From Leifsonia xyli subsp. xyli str. CTCB07 (GTDB lineage: Bacteria > Actinomycetota > Actinomycetes > Actinomycetales > Microbacteriaceae): a stretch of DNA of 64,000 bases. The DNA lies in NCBI RefSeq assembly GCF_000007665.1, contig NC_006087.1, positions 496,001-560,000 of the forward strand, given 5' to 3'. Below are positions 25,864 to 34,630 of this stretch, piece after piece. The position numbers and the translations under genes were made by a program. The notes beneath the pieces were generated by a model. It saw nothing but the letters and a program-made list of their open reading frames with translations, had not been told where the DNA came from and ran no database searches. Numbering within the stretch: the stretch's first letter is position 1; every line of letters begins with the position of its first letter.

Positions 25864-26826
25864 ATGGCGTGGTTGGTGACCGGGGGCGCTGGCTATATCG
25901 GCGCCCATGTGGTGCGCGCGTTCCTGGCCGAGGGGATCGATGTCGTCGTCGCGGACGACCTCTCCAGCGGACACCGGGAGTTCGTGCCCGCGGGTGTCTC
26001 GTTCTACCGCGGAACGATCCTCGACGGGACCCTGTTGGAAGCGGTGTTCTCCGAGAACCGCATCAGCGGCGTTGTGCATGTCGCCGGTTACAAGTACGCC
26101 GGTGTGTCCGTCCAGCGGCCGCTGCACACCTACGAACAGAATGTGACGGCCACCGCTGTGTTGCTCGCGGTGATGCAGGAGGCGGGGGTCGGCTCGATCG
26201 TCTTCTCGTCGTCGGCGGCGGTCTACGGGACACCGGAGGTGGAACTCGTCACCGAGGACACCCCGAAGAACCCGGAGTCGCCGTACGGGGAGTCCAAACT
26301 GATCGGCGAGTGGCTGCTGCGCGACCAGGGGGTCGCCCGGGGTCTGCGCCACACCTCGCTGCGGTACTTCAACGTGGTCGGCTCCGGCGATCCGGCGCTG
26401 CGCGACACGAGTCCGCACAATCTCTTCCCGCTCGTCTTCGACGCCCTGGTGGCGGGCCGCACCCCCCGGATCAATGGCGACGACTACGCGACGCCCGACG
26501 GCACCTGCGTCCGCGACTACATCCACGTCGCCGACCTCGCGGTCTCGCACGTTGCGGCGGCGAAGCGGCTGGAGGCGGGGGAGGACATTCGGGCGGTCTA
26601 CAATCTCGGCAGCGGCGACGGCGTCTCCGTCGGTGAGATCATGGCGACGGTGGCTGAGGTGACGGGCATCGACTTCACCCCAGAAATGGGGCCTCGACGC
26701 CCGGGCGACCCGGCGAGGATCGTGGCTTCGGGCGAGCTCGCGGCGCGTGATCTCGGCTGGAAGATGAGTCATTCGCTCGCCGAGATGGTGCGCAGCGCCT
26801 GGGAAGCGCGCCAGGCGGCGTCCTGA
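25864..26826 (+). CDS. galE: UDP-glucose 4-epimerase
   Basis: The protein has 320 residues, full length. It shows VTGGAGYIGAHVV (NAD binding), FSSSAAVYG (catalytic Ser), SPYGESKLIGE (Tyr-x3-Lys) and DGTCVRDYIHVADL, the GalE hallmark. It interconverts UDP-glucose and UDP-galactose in the cytoplasm and supplies galactose to surface glycans. AGGAGG lies five bases before ATG 25864, and a possible -10 TAGTGT is at 25822-25827. It stands alone between the membrane protein gene and whiB2. All catalytic residues are present. Confidence 0.92.
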   Translation: MAWLVTGGAGYIGAHVVRAFLAEGIDVVVADDLSSGHREFVPAGVSFYRGTILDGTLLEAVFSENRISGVVHVAGYKYAGVSVQRPLHTYEQNVTATAVLLAVMQEAGVGSIVFSSSAAVYGTPEVELVTEDTPKNPESPYGESKLIGEWLLRDQGVARGLRHTSLRYFNVVGSGDPALRDTSPHNLFPLVFDALVAGRTPRINGDDYATPDGTCVRDYIHVADLAVSHVAAAKRLEAGEDIRAVYNLGSGDGVSVGEIMATVAEVTGIDFTPEMGPRRPGDPARIVASGELAARDLGWKMSHSLAEMVRSAWEARQAAS

Positions 26827-26931
26827 TCGCCGGCTCGACGGGGTGGGCGGCCCGGGCGTGTCGCTGATTGTTGCCGGACATCGGCGCGTCGCGAACTCTC
26901 GACCAGCGATCAAGGGTTTACGATTCGCGAC

Positions 26932-26960
26932 TTGACGGACGCGAATGACAACGGTGTAAT
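26932..26960 (+). promoter_or_regulatory. Strong promoter of whiB2
   Basis: TTGACG (26932-26937), exactly 17 bases, TGTAAT (26955-26960). It is one of the closest fits to the vegetative consensus seen in this GC-rich window, in a local AT-rich stretch. Confidence 0.7.
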
Positions 26961-26967
26961 TATTGCA

Positions 26968-26990
26968 GCACGTTAAAAATGCGTGCTTTT
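26968..26990 (+). promoter_or_regulatory. Hairpin plus T4 in the whiB2 leader
   Basis: GCACG and CGTGC pair around an A/T-rich nine-base loop and are followed by TTTT, about 27 bases before the start codon. It resembles a weak intrinsic terminator or attenuator just after the predicted transcription start. Confidence 0.4.
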
Positions 26991-27016
26991 ACAGATTCGA
27001 GGGCGGGGAGGCCGAT

Positions 27017-27337
27017 ATGACAGATCCTGAATATCGTTCTGGGGTACCCGACGACTGGTTCATCGATCCGGTGCGCCTCGGGGTCCCGGGGGTCCGGGCG
27101 GGCGCCGACGATGACAACCCTCTCGCCTGGCAGACCGACGCCCTGTGCGCCCAGACAGATCCGGAGGCGTTCTTCCCCGAGAAGGGCGGCTCCACGCGCG
27201 ACGCCAAGCGCATCTGCTCCTCGTGCGAGGTCCGGGCGCAGTGCCTCGAATACGCTCTCGCGAACGACGAGCGGTTCGGGATCTGGGGCGGCCTCTCCGA
27301 GCGGGAGCGCCGCAAGCTCCGCAAGCGCGCTGGCTGA
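27017..27337 (+). CDS. whiB2: WhiB-family iron-sulfur transcription factor (WhiB2/WhmD type)
   Basis: The protein has 106 residues from ATG 27017, with GGGGAGG five bases upstream; the frame could open earlier at 26963 but without a ribosome-binding site. Four cysteines C44, C67, C70 and C76 (C-x22-C-x2-C-x5-C) bind a 4Fe-4S cluster, followed by the FGIWGGLSERERRKLRK turn and basic tail. The 40-residue acidic N-terminal extension and the location next to DUF5719, DUF3499 and manB match WhiB2 (WhmD), which acts in septation and cell division in mycobacteria. It has its own near-consensus promoter and a leader hairpin. Confidence 0.92.
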   Translation: MTDPEYRSGVPDDWFIDPVRLGVPGVRAGADDDNPLAWQTDALCAQTDPEAFFPEKGGSTRDAKRICSSCEVRAQCLEYALANDERFGIWGGLSERERRKLRKRAG

Positions 27338-27389
27338 GCCGAATCCGCGCCGCGCCCGAGGCGCTACCGGGATCGGCGAACCCCCCATT

Positions 27390-27395
27390 TAGGCT
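27390..27395 (+). promoter_or_regulatory. -10 element TAGGCT, probably leaderless start
   Basis: TAGGCT, eight bases, then ATG 27404. No Shine-Dalgarno is seen between them. Confidence 0.4.
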
Positions 27396-27403
27396 GACTC
27401 CCG

Positions 27404-30400
27404 ATGTATCCGAGAGTCACCGCCATCATCGTCGCGCAGAGCGGCGGCCCCCGCCTGCAGCGCACTCTCGATGCCATTGCGGCGCAGTCGCGTCGACCGG
27501 ACGCCGTGATCGCCGTCGACTGCGCCAGTGTTGACGACGCCGTGCGGCTGCTCACCGAAGCGAATCCGGCCCAAGTGCTCAGCGTGCCCGAACGAATCCC
27601 GTTCGGCGAGGCCGTCGCGACCGCTGTCCGTGTGCTCCCGCCGGTGACCACGGCGTCCGAGATGCTCTGGCTGATCGCCCAGGACACCGCCCCCGAGCCA
27701 GAGGCCCTCCGATCCTTGCTCGCCGCGCTCGAGGTCTCGCCGTCGGTGGCGGTCGTCGGGCCGAAGCTCGTCGATGACGACGACCCAGCCTTCATCCGTG
27801 AGTTCGGCGAGACGATGACGCCGTTCGGGGCCTCCGTCCCGCTCGTGGAGAACGAGCTCGACCAGGCCCAGCACGATAACCTCAGCGATGTGCTCGCGGT
27901 CGCTTCGGCCGGAATGCTCGTCCGGCGGATCGTGTGGGAGAGACTGGACGGCTTCGACCCGGCGCTCCCCACGGTGGACGACGGCCTCGATTTCTGCGTC
28001 CGCGCCCGCCTGGCCGGCTTCCGGGTGGCCCTCGTCGCCCCCGCCCGTGTCGCTCTGCACGGCGACGGCATCGCCGGACCGAACCTCTCGCCGAAGTGGA
28101 CGGTCCGCCGTCGCCTCGCGGGGGAGCGCCGGTGCGCGCAGCTCCACCGGCGGATGGCCTATGCGCCCGGCTGGGCTGTCCCGCTGCACTGGCTGACCCT
28201 GGTCCCGCTCGCCGTCCTGCGCTCTCTCCTCCGCGTGCTCCGCAAGGAGCCGGGCTCCGTCGGCGGCGAGCTCGGCGCGGCCTTCCGCGTGGCGTTCTCG
28301 GGCATGGCGGTCGGCAACGCCCGGCGCCGGCTCGCCCGCGCCCGCTCGGTCGGCTGGGCGGCGGTCTCCCCCCTTCGCATCCCGTTCTCCAGTGTCCGGC
28401 GGATGAGCGCGCTCAAACGCGAGGCCGCGTTCGTCGGTCAGCGGGGCGAACGTCAGGATCTCGACTTCTTCGGCGCCGGCGGCGGCTGGACAGTCCTGGC
28501 CGCTCTCCTCGTCGGGGTCGCCCTCTTCTTCCCGCTGATCGGCGCCGGCGCGGTGAACGGCGGCGGTCTCCTCCCGCTCAGCGACTCTGTCGGCCAGCTT
28601 TGGGCGAACCTGGGCTACGGCTGGCGTGACCTCAACCTCGGCTTCGTCGGTGCTGCCGACCCGTTCGCCGCCGTTCTCGCCGTCCTCGGCACGATCACTT
28701 TCTGGCAGCCCTCGACGGCCCTGGTCGGCCTCTTCCTCCTCGCCATCCCCCTCGCCGCGCTCGGCGCCTGGTTCGCCGCCGCCCGGATCACCGCTCGCGC
28801 AACGCTGCGGGCCTTCGGCGCTCTCGCTTACGCGCTCGCGCCGACGCTGCTCGTCGCGCTGCTGGACGGCCGTCCGGCAGCCGTTCTGGCGCATGTGCTC
28901 TTGCCGTGGCTGTTCTTCGCGGGGCTGGCGGCGCGGCGATCGTGGGCCTCCAGCGCGACGACGGCGCTGATCGCCGCGGCGACGGTTGCCTGCGCGCCCG
29001 TCCTGATCCCGGCGCTGCTGGTCGCGTGGGTCGCCGCCATCCTCTTCGCGGGGAGGGGCGCCGTGCGGATCGCGTTCATCCCCCTGCCCGCCGCCGTGCT
29101 GTTCCTGCCGCTTGTGGTGCAGCAGGTCTTGCGCGGAGCGTGGCTCTCGGCGCTGGCGGACCCGGGGCTCCCCGTGGACGCGCGTCAGACGCCGGCCTGG
29201 CAGCTGGCCCTCGGTTTCCCCGACGGCACGCTCGGCGGCTGGCGCGCACTGGCCGGACAACTGGGTCTGCCGGATGCCGGGCCGAACATCCTGGTGCCGA
29301 TCTTGCTGGCCCCGCTCGGCGTTCTGGCTGTCCTGGCTCTGTTCCTGCGCGGGACCGTCCGGGCGACCGTTGCTCTGCTCGTGGCGCTCGCCGGCTTTTT
29401 GACCGCGGTGGCCGCCCTGCACATCGAGGTCGCCGCACAGGGCGCGACCGCGGTTCCGATCTGGCCGGGAAGCGCGGTGAGCCTGTACTGGCTGGGAGTG
29501 ATCGCCACCGCCGTCATCGGCCTGTCGGCGCTCGGCCGGAGCGCGGCGGCACCCGTGTGGGTCGCGATCGCCACGATCGCGCTGGTGGCCATTCCGTTCC
29601 CGGTGGCGCTGCACTCCGGGAAGGCCGCGGTCACCGCGAGCGACGGGCGAACGATGCCCGCCGTCGTGGCCGCGAAGGCGGCGACGCAGCCCCGCACAGG
29701 GACCCTGCTCCTGACGCCACAGCCGGACGGCGGTGTCCGCGCGGTCGTCGTGCGCGGTTCGGGGGCGACCCTCGACGCGCAGACGACGCTGGGCTCCACG
29801 CGGCTCGCGCTGACCGGCACACAGCGCGAACTGGCGACGCTCGCCGGAAACCTCGCCTCCCGCAGCGGTTTCGATCCGGCGCCGCAGCTCAGGAGGCTCG
29901 GGATCGACTTCGTCCTGCTGACGCCCTCGGCGGCGGCGATCGACCAGACCGCCGCCGACACGGCGACCGGCCAGGCCACGCAGAGCCGCACCGCGATCGC
30001 GCTCGACGCGAACCCCGTGCTCGCATCGGTCGGCGAGACGGCGGCCGGCCGGTTGTGGGCGTTCGACCGCGGGACCTCGACGGTGCCGGCCGCAGCGCTG
30101 ATACCGCCGAACGCGGGCGGGATCTGGCGACTGCTCGTGCTGCTGGCGCAGGGGATCGCGGTCGGTGCGACACTGCTGATGGCCATCCCGACGGTGCGCT
30201 CGGCCGATCGGGTCAGCGAGCTCATCGCCCGGCGCTCGAGCGGGCCGGGCGATGAACCGGACCCGGAGGAGCCGGATGCGGTGGAGCCGGACGATGAGCG
30301 GGAGCCGGTCGCGGAGGCCGAGTCCTCGATCGCCGGAGAGACGTTGGAGGAGTGGGAAGCGGAGCCCGATGACGAAGCCGTCGTGGAGTCCGCCGACGAG

Positions 30401-30601
30401 GACGAAGCGCGGGCTGCGGCCGAGCCGGAGCCGGAGCCGGAGCCGAGCCGCCACCCCGCTCCGCACACCGGCGGGCGGGTGGATTCGGTCTCCGACGCCC
30501 GGGCCCCGCAGGCCGCCGACGGTCCGGTCGCGATGCTCGAAGCTGGACTCGAGGAGACCATCGTCCGAACCCGCCCCACTCGGGGAGGCGACCGTGGCTG
30601 A
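27404..30601 (+). CDS. Giant glycosyltransferase family 2/multi-pass membrane protein
   Basis: The protein has 1065 residues. Residues about 1-230 are a family 2 glycosyltransferase domain (VTAIIVAQSGGPRLQRTLDA, WLIAQDTAPEPEAL, GFDPALPTVDDGLDFCVRAR). From about 260 to 930 there are a dozen or more hydrophobic segments interleaved with outside loops (PDAGPNILVPILLAP, VPIWPGSAVSLYWLG). The last 130 residues are a very acidic Glu/Asp/Pro-rich tail. It follows whiB2 and overlaps DUF5719 by eight bases, an arrangement I know from other actinobacteria. A role in cell-envelope glycan transfer during growth or division is inferred. TAGGCT eight bases before ATG suggests a leaderless start. Confidence 0.82.
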   Translation: MYPRVTAIIVAQSGGPRLQRTLDAIAAQSRRPDAVIAVDCASVDDAVRLLTEANPAQVLSVPERIPFGEAVATAVRVLPPVTTASEMLWLIAQDTAPEPEALRSLLAALEVSPSVAVVGPKLVDDDDPAFIREFGETMTPFGASVPLVENELDQAQHDNLSDVLAVASAGMLVRRIVWERLDGFDPALPTVDDGLDFCVRARLAGFRVALVAPARVALHGDGIAGPNLSPKWTVRRRLAGERRCAQLHRRMAYAPGWAVPLHWLTLVPLAVLRSLLRVLRKEPGSVGGELGAAFRVAFSGMAVGNARRRLARARSVGWAAVSPLRIPFSSVRRMSALKREAAFVGQRGERQDLDFFGAGGGWTVLAALLVGVALFFPLIGAGAVNGGGLLPLSDSVGQLWANLGYGWRDLNLGFVGAADPFAAVLAVLGTITFWQPSTALVGLFLLAIPLAALGAWFAAARITARATLRAFGALAYALAPTLLVALLDGRPAAVLAHVLLPWLFFAGLAARRSWASSATTALIAAATVACAPVLIPALLVAWVAAILFAGRGAVRIAFIPLPAAVLFLPLVVQQVLRGAWLSALADPGLPVDARQTPAWQLALGFPDGTLGGWRALAGQLGLPDAGPNILVPILLAPLGVLAVLALFLRGTVRATVALLVALAGFLTAVAALHIEVAAQGATAVPIWPGSAVSLYWLGVIATAVIGLSALGRSAAAPVWVAIATIALVAIPFPVALHSGKAAVTASDGRTMPAVVAAKAATQPRTGTLLLTPQPDGGVRAVVVRGSGATLDAQTTLGSTRLALTGTQRELATLAGNLASRSGFDPAPQLRRLGIDFVLLTPSAAAIDQTAADTATGQATQSRTAIALDANPVLASVGETAAGRLWAFDRGTSTVPAAALIPPNAGGIWRLLVLLAQGIAVGATLLMAIPTVRSADRVSELIARRSSGPGDEPDPEEPDAVEPDDEREPVAEAESSIAGETLEEWEAEPDDEAVVESADEDEARAAAEPEPEPEPSRHPAPHTGGRVDSVSDARAPQAADGPVAMLEAGLEETIVRTRPTRGGDRG

Positions 30602-32024
30602 CCGGCGCAGGATCGCGGCCATCGGAGCGCGCACGGTGAGCGGCCTCGTCGGCGTCGGCGTCGCCGTGCTGGCGGTCGCCGGTGCGACGCTCCTCCCGCT
30701 GCCCCAGCTCACCATCGGCGTGCCTGTGCAGACCGTGCGGCCCGTGCCGGCCGACCAGCAGCGTGTCTGCCCCGGTCCGGCTCTCGAGCTGGCCGCCGAC
30801 GTGGGCGCGGCCACGAAGGCGAGCGCGATCGGCGAGGCTACTGTCGCCTACGGGGCGGACGGACCCGGCGCCGAGACCCGGCGGCTGAAGCCCGACGCCG
30901 AGACGAAGCTGTCCTCGCAGGCGCCCCTGGTGGTGGCCGTTTCGACACCGGGCGGTTCCACAGCGCCGCCGCTCTTCGCCGGTGCTCAAGTGCAGGCCGT
31001 CTCCTCCCCGGACACCGCTGGCCTCGCCGCGGCCGCCTGCAGCGAGCCGACCGCCGATGCCTGGCTGGTGGGCGGCTCGACCGCGCTGGGGCAGACGAGC
31101 CTGGTGCTGCTGTCGAATCCGACCTCGGTCGACGCCGATGTCGCCCTCACGATCTACACCGAGACCGGGCGAGTGGATGCGCCGGGAGCCAGCGGTGTCG
31201 TCGTTCCGGCCGGCGCGCAGAAGGTCGTCGCGCTCTCGGGCTTTGCCCCCTCGGTCGCTGCCCCGGTCGTCCATGTCACGGCTACGGGCGGTCAGGTCGC
31301 CGTGAGCTTGCAGCAGAGCTTCGAGCAGGGCATCCAGCCGCGCGGCGTCGAGTTGACCGGTCCCACCGGCGAGCCGTCGCGGACCCAGCGCATGACCGGC
31401 GTGACGATCGCGAGCATCGCTGCGGTCACGGCGGCGCAGTCCGCCGAGAGCGTGGGTGTGGATTTCCCGGTCGTTCGCATCCTGGTTCCGGGGGACAAAG
31501 ACGCCGAGCTGACCATCGGCGCGGTCGGGGAGGCCGGGACGGCGGCGGGGAACTCGTACGCCCAGACCGTGAAGGCCGGGAGTGTCGCCGAGATTCCGCT
31601 CGACCACCTCAAGGACGGCAGCTACACCGTGACTGTGCAGTCCACTGTGCCGATCGTGGCCGCGACCCGGACCTCGGTCATCGGGTCGAAGACACGCGAC
31701 TTCGCCTGGTTCGTCTCCTCCGCGCCCCTCGACGACTCGCAATTCGCCGCCATTCCGAGCGGGCCCTCTCCGGTGCTGCACCTCGCGAACCCGGGGGAGA
31801 AAGACGTGAAGGTCACCATCCAGGGCGAGAGCGGCGCTCCGATCGAGCTGACGGTTCCGGCCGAGGGCGGAGCGAACCGTGTCCTTCCGCCGGGGAAGTA
31901 CACCCTCGGCGGAGTCGGCGGGCTGACGGCGAGCGTGAGCTTCGCCGCCGATGGAGCGCTGAGCGCTTTCCCCCTCAATCCGCCGGGAGCTCTGGCCGCG
32001 CCGATCGCTGTCTACCCGACCTAG
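30594..32024 (+). CDS. DUF5719 secreted or membrane-anchored protein
   Basis: The protein has 476 residues from GTG 30594, with GGGGAGG five bases upstream and inside the 3' end of the giant transferase gene. An N-terminal transmembrane helix (residues about 12-35) is followed by an outside beta-rich domain with repeated LVLLSNPTSVDADVAL-like and PVLHLANPGEKDVKVTI modules. This is the DUF5719 family, always near whiB2 in actinobacteria. Its TAG stop lies inside the CCTAGG target site of the IS481-type element, whose insertion left the protein complete. It is probably a partner of the giant transferase. Confidence 0.82.
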   Translation: MADRRRIAAIGARTVSGLVGVGVAVLAVAGATLLPLPQLTIGVPVQTVRPVPADQQRVCPGPALELAADVGAATKASAIGEATVAYGADGPGAETRRLKPDAETKLSSQAPLVVAVSTPGGSTAPPLFAGAQVQAVSSPDTAGLAAAACSEPTADAWLVGGSTALGQTSLVLLSNPTSVDADVALTIYTETGRVDAPGASGVVVPAGAQKVVALSGFAPSVAAPVVHVTATGGQVAVSLQQSFEQGIQPRGVELTGPTGEPSRTQRMTGVTIASIAAVTAAQSAESVGVDFPVVRILVPGDKDAELTIGAVGEAGTAAGNSYAQTVKAGSVAEIPLDHLKDGSYTVTVQSTVPIVAATRTSVIGSKTRDFAWFVSSAPLDDSQFAAIPSGPSPVLHLANPGEKDVKVTIQGESGAPIELTVPAEGGANRVLPPGKYTLGGVGGLTASVSFAADGALSAFPLNPPGALAAPIAVYPT

Positions 32025-32025
32025 G
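32020..32025. repeat. Left target-site duplication CCTAGG
   Basis: The identical CCTAGG occurs at 33136-33141 on the other side of the element. NCTAGN is the known IS481 target. Confidence 0.75.
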
Positions 32026-33019
32026 TGTGATGTCCAGGGAGGTTGTTGTCGATTCTGCTAATGGGTGGGGCTCTGATGGCGGAGTGGTGCTGGTGATGAT
32101 TGTAGAAGTGGGGCCAGCCGGGGAGTGCTTCTCGTCGTTCGGCCTCTGAACCATAGAACTGGGCGTAGGCCCAGCCGTCGGCGAGTGTGCGGTGGAAGCG
32201 TTCGATCTTCCCGTTGGTCTGTGGTCGGTATGGTCGGGTCTTCTTCGCCCTGATCCCGAGCTCTGTGCAGGCGTCTCGCCAGGCGTAGGACTTGTAGGTG
32301 GAGCCGTTGTCCGAGAGGACGAGTTCGACGCTGACATCCCGGTCGGCGAACCAGGCGACAGCACGCCGCAGGACACCGATCGCGGTGTCCGCCTTCTCGT
32401 CGGAGCAGATCTCGGCGTAGGCGACGCGGGAGTGGTCGTCGATGATCGTGTAGACGAACACGGTGCCCAACCGTGGCTCGTAGCGGTGGTTCCTGCTCTT
32501 CGTGCGGGTGGCGGTCGCTTCCCGGTTGCGTTCGCCCTGGACGCGGCCGACGAATCGTCAGCCGCCGCCGTTGGGGATGTTGCCGAACTTCGTCACGTCG
32601 ACATGGATCAGCGATCCAGGGTGGTCGTGCTCGTAGCGACGGATCGGCTCGCCCGTGACCCGATCAATGGTGCAGAGCCGGTTGATGCGGCAGCACACCA
32701 GGACGGCGTGGACGGTCGAGGCGGGAAGGCCAAGCTCGCCGGCGATCTGCACCGGCCCCAGGCGTCGTCGCCACCTCGCCCGCACGATCCGCTTGAGCAC
32801 GGGCAACGGCGTCCGCGTTGGCATCGATCGTGGGCGGCTAGACCGGTCGGTCATCCCTCCCGTGCCTTCGGCGCGGAACCTCGCCGCCCATTTCCGCGCG
32901 GTAACGGGCGAGACCATAAACATCTTCGCTGCGACGGAGACCAGCCAATGGTCCTCGACGATGAGCCTGGCAAGGCGCAGACGAGCGCGCGGTGTGAGAG
33001 CAGCGTTAACGTGGGACAC
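32021..33019 (-). pseudogene. IS481-family transposase with one nonsense codon
   Basis: It starts at GTG 33019 with AGGAGG five bases upstream. The N-terminal helix-turn-helix part (RLARLIVEDHWLVSVAAKMF) is followed by an rve catalytic domain: first Asp in HVDVTKFG, second Asp in LSDNGSTYKSYAW, Glu in TNGKIERFHRTLADG. TGA at 32558-32560 replaces the Trp of NGGGWRF; the rest stays in frame as RFVGRVQGERN. The final stop TAG comes from the flanking CTAG target, outside the element. It is otherwise complete at about 332 codons. Confidence 0.85.
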
Positions 33020-33135
33020 GAAGGCCTCCTGGATCGTGAAGCGGTTGAACTGAACAGCTCCACTTCACAACCGGAGGCCCTCGCCCCTCAACTCCTCACG
33101 ACCGTATCGCCGAAACAACCCCCCTGGACATCACA
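32026..33135 (-). mobile_element. IS481-family insertion sequence, 1110 bp
   Basis: Terminal inverted repeats TGTGATGTCCAGGG and further, 21 of 22 bases identical between the two ends (A versus G at position 15), bound a transposase gene on the minus strand. CCTAGG flanks both ends. The element lies exactly at the stop codon of DUF5719. Its transposase carries a nonsense mutation, so this copy is probably immobile unless helped in trans. Confidence 0.88.
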
Positions 33136-33141
33136 CCTAGG
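33136..33141. repeat. Right target-site duplication CCTAGG
   Basis: Identical to 32020-32025. Confidence 0.75.
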
Positions 33142-33335
33142 GCGTCTCGGGGCGACCGGGAGACGGTCGCGAGTTCGTCGGTGCGGTGGCGGCCGCGTCC
33201 GTGCTTGCGGCATGCGAACCGGCCTCCGTTGGCGTTTCTGCCCCGGCTTGGCAGACGCACTCCGTTCGCTGCCCCTCGGCAGTGCGTGAAAAGAGTCTCA
33301 TCGCGACCTCAGGCCCTTCACACAGCCAATCACTA

Positions 33336-33365
33336 TATAATTGCATTGTCTTAAGTTTTCTTAAG
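33336..33365 (+). promoter_or_regulatory. AT-rich promoter with paired CTTAAG sites
   Basis: TATAAT at 33336-33341 is a perfect -10, with no good -35 at 17 bases. CTTAAG occurs at 33350-33355 and 33360-33365, one helical turn apart, just downstream of the expected start: a candidate operator. The surrounding 80 bases are far richer in A/T than the window. Confidence 0.45.
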
Positions 33366-33397
33366 CGAAAAGCAATAAATAACGAAACGGAGTGGCT

Positions 33398-34453
33398 ATG
33401 AGATCGGTTGTCGGCGTCAGCGTCGCGGTTGTGTTCAGCGTGGGTGCGGTTCTCGGAGCTGCGGCGCCGAGTGTGGCGGCGGCCGAACCCGTCCCGAATG
33501 GCAGAGCGATCAGCCTTTCCAAGACGGTCGGGGATGTGATGGGCGGAGAGCACATCACGATCAGGGGCTGGAACCTGCGGGACACCACCCAGGTCTGCTT
33601 CGGGCAGGGATGCGTTCCGGTCACCTCGGCCACATTCTGGAAAGTGGAGGTGACAGCGCCGCCGCATTACGGGTATCAGGGCGGTCAAGCCCAAGCGGTC
33701 GTCCCCGACTACCAGGAAGGCGACGTCGCCGTCACCCTCAAACAGGGCGATAAGAAGACGGCCAACTGCCGCCGGAGCTACCGGTACAAAGCACTCACCG
33801 CCACCGGACGGGAAATGTCCTACCTGCTCGCGCACTGGGAGAAGTACGACAGCGCCCGCTACGGCAACTTCGACCCGGTCGGTGGGGACTGCATGAACTT
33901 CGTCTCCGCAGGGCTGGCCGAATGGTTCGGCCGCAACAGCCACCGCCCGGACTGGTACAACGCGTTCGCGGACTGGGTGGCAAAGCACCCGACCGCGAAT
34001 CCTTACAACGACCCCTACGGCAAAATCGACCCCGCCAACCGGTGGGTCACGCCATCCTGGGCCTATGTTCCCGATTTCTCCACCTGGCTGAACGACCAGA
34101 AGGACTCGTTCGGCATCACCCGCACCGATCTGAGCAATGACCCCGCCACCTGGTCGGACATCAAGGTCGGAGACATCGTCACCATGACCTGGAACAACGA
34201 CGGTGGCAACGGCAGCACCGAGGGCGGCCCCGGCCTCGACCCGGGCAGGATCCCTGCGGCCACCACCGCGCAGGCAAGCAACGATCTGGGTGAGGACCAT
34301 GCCATGGTCGTCACCCGCATCGTCACCGTCGATGGCCACCTCGATGTCCAGCTCGCCGGGCACAGCAACGACCGCAACTACCTCTCCTTCTCAGCCATCT
34401 ACTCCGGCACCCCGAACATGACCGGCAGCATCTGGCACCTCCCCACCGCGTAG
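33398..34453 (+). CDS. Secreted Amidase_6-type protein (NlpC/P60-like fold)
   Basis: The protein has 351 residues from ATG 33398, with GGAG five bases upstream. Residues 1-31 are a signal peptide. Residues about 40-125 resemble an IPT/TIG-like beta domain (GGEHITIRGWNLRDTTQVCF). Residues about 130-351 match the Amidase_6 pattern: GGDCMNFVSAGLAEWF with the putative catalytic Cys, a WSDIKVGDIVTMTW segment, EDHAMVVTRIV with the putative catalytic His, and VQLAGHSNDRNY. It would cleave an amide bond outside the cell, perhaps in peptidoglycan or a peptide. It lies between the IS element and the Zincin-like gene, breaking an otherwise conserved gene order, so it looks acquired. Confidence 0.78.
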   Translation: MRSVVGVSVAVVFSVGAVLGAAAPSVAAAEPVPNGRAISLSKTVGDVMGGEHITIRGWNLRDTTQVCFGQGCVPVTSATFWKVEVTAPPHYGYQGGQAQAVVPDYQEGDVAVTLKQGDKKTANCRRSYRYKALTATGREMSYLLAHWEKYDSARYGNFDPVGGDCMNFVSAGLAEWFGRNSHRPDWYNAFADWVAKHPTANPYNDPYGKIDPANRWVTPSWAYVPDFSTWLNDQKDSFGITRTDLSNDPATWSDIKVGDIVTMTWNNDGGNGSTEGGPGLDPGRIPAATTAQASNDLGEDHAMVVTRIVTVDGHLDVQLAGHSNDRNYLSFSAIYSGTPNMTGSIWHLPTA

Positions 34454-34630
34454 CGGTGACCGGCAACGGCGCGAAGCTGTGCCCTGCTCACCGCGGTCAT
34501 CGCCGCGGTTCTGCCGGGGGCGTCGCCCCGCTCACGCCGAAGCGACCGCGCCGCCGGAGCGGCGCATGTGGTGGCGCTGGCATCGGATCGAACGATGTGG
34601 TCCTCGCGGCCCCCTGACGAGAAGCGGCCG

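Noticed and set aside
27389..30814. A 1141-codon open frame on the minus strand over the giant transferase gene
   Set aside because: The protein is almost only Arg, Gly, Asp, Glu and His with no domain, as expected for an antisense shadow in GC-rich DNA; the plus-strand gene has clear domains.
33137..34363. A 408-codon minus-strand frame across the Amidase_6 gene
   Set aside because: No domain; the plus-strand gene has a signal peptide and catalytic motifs.
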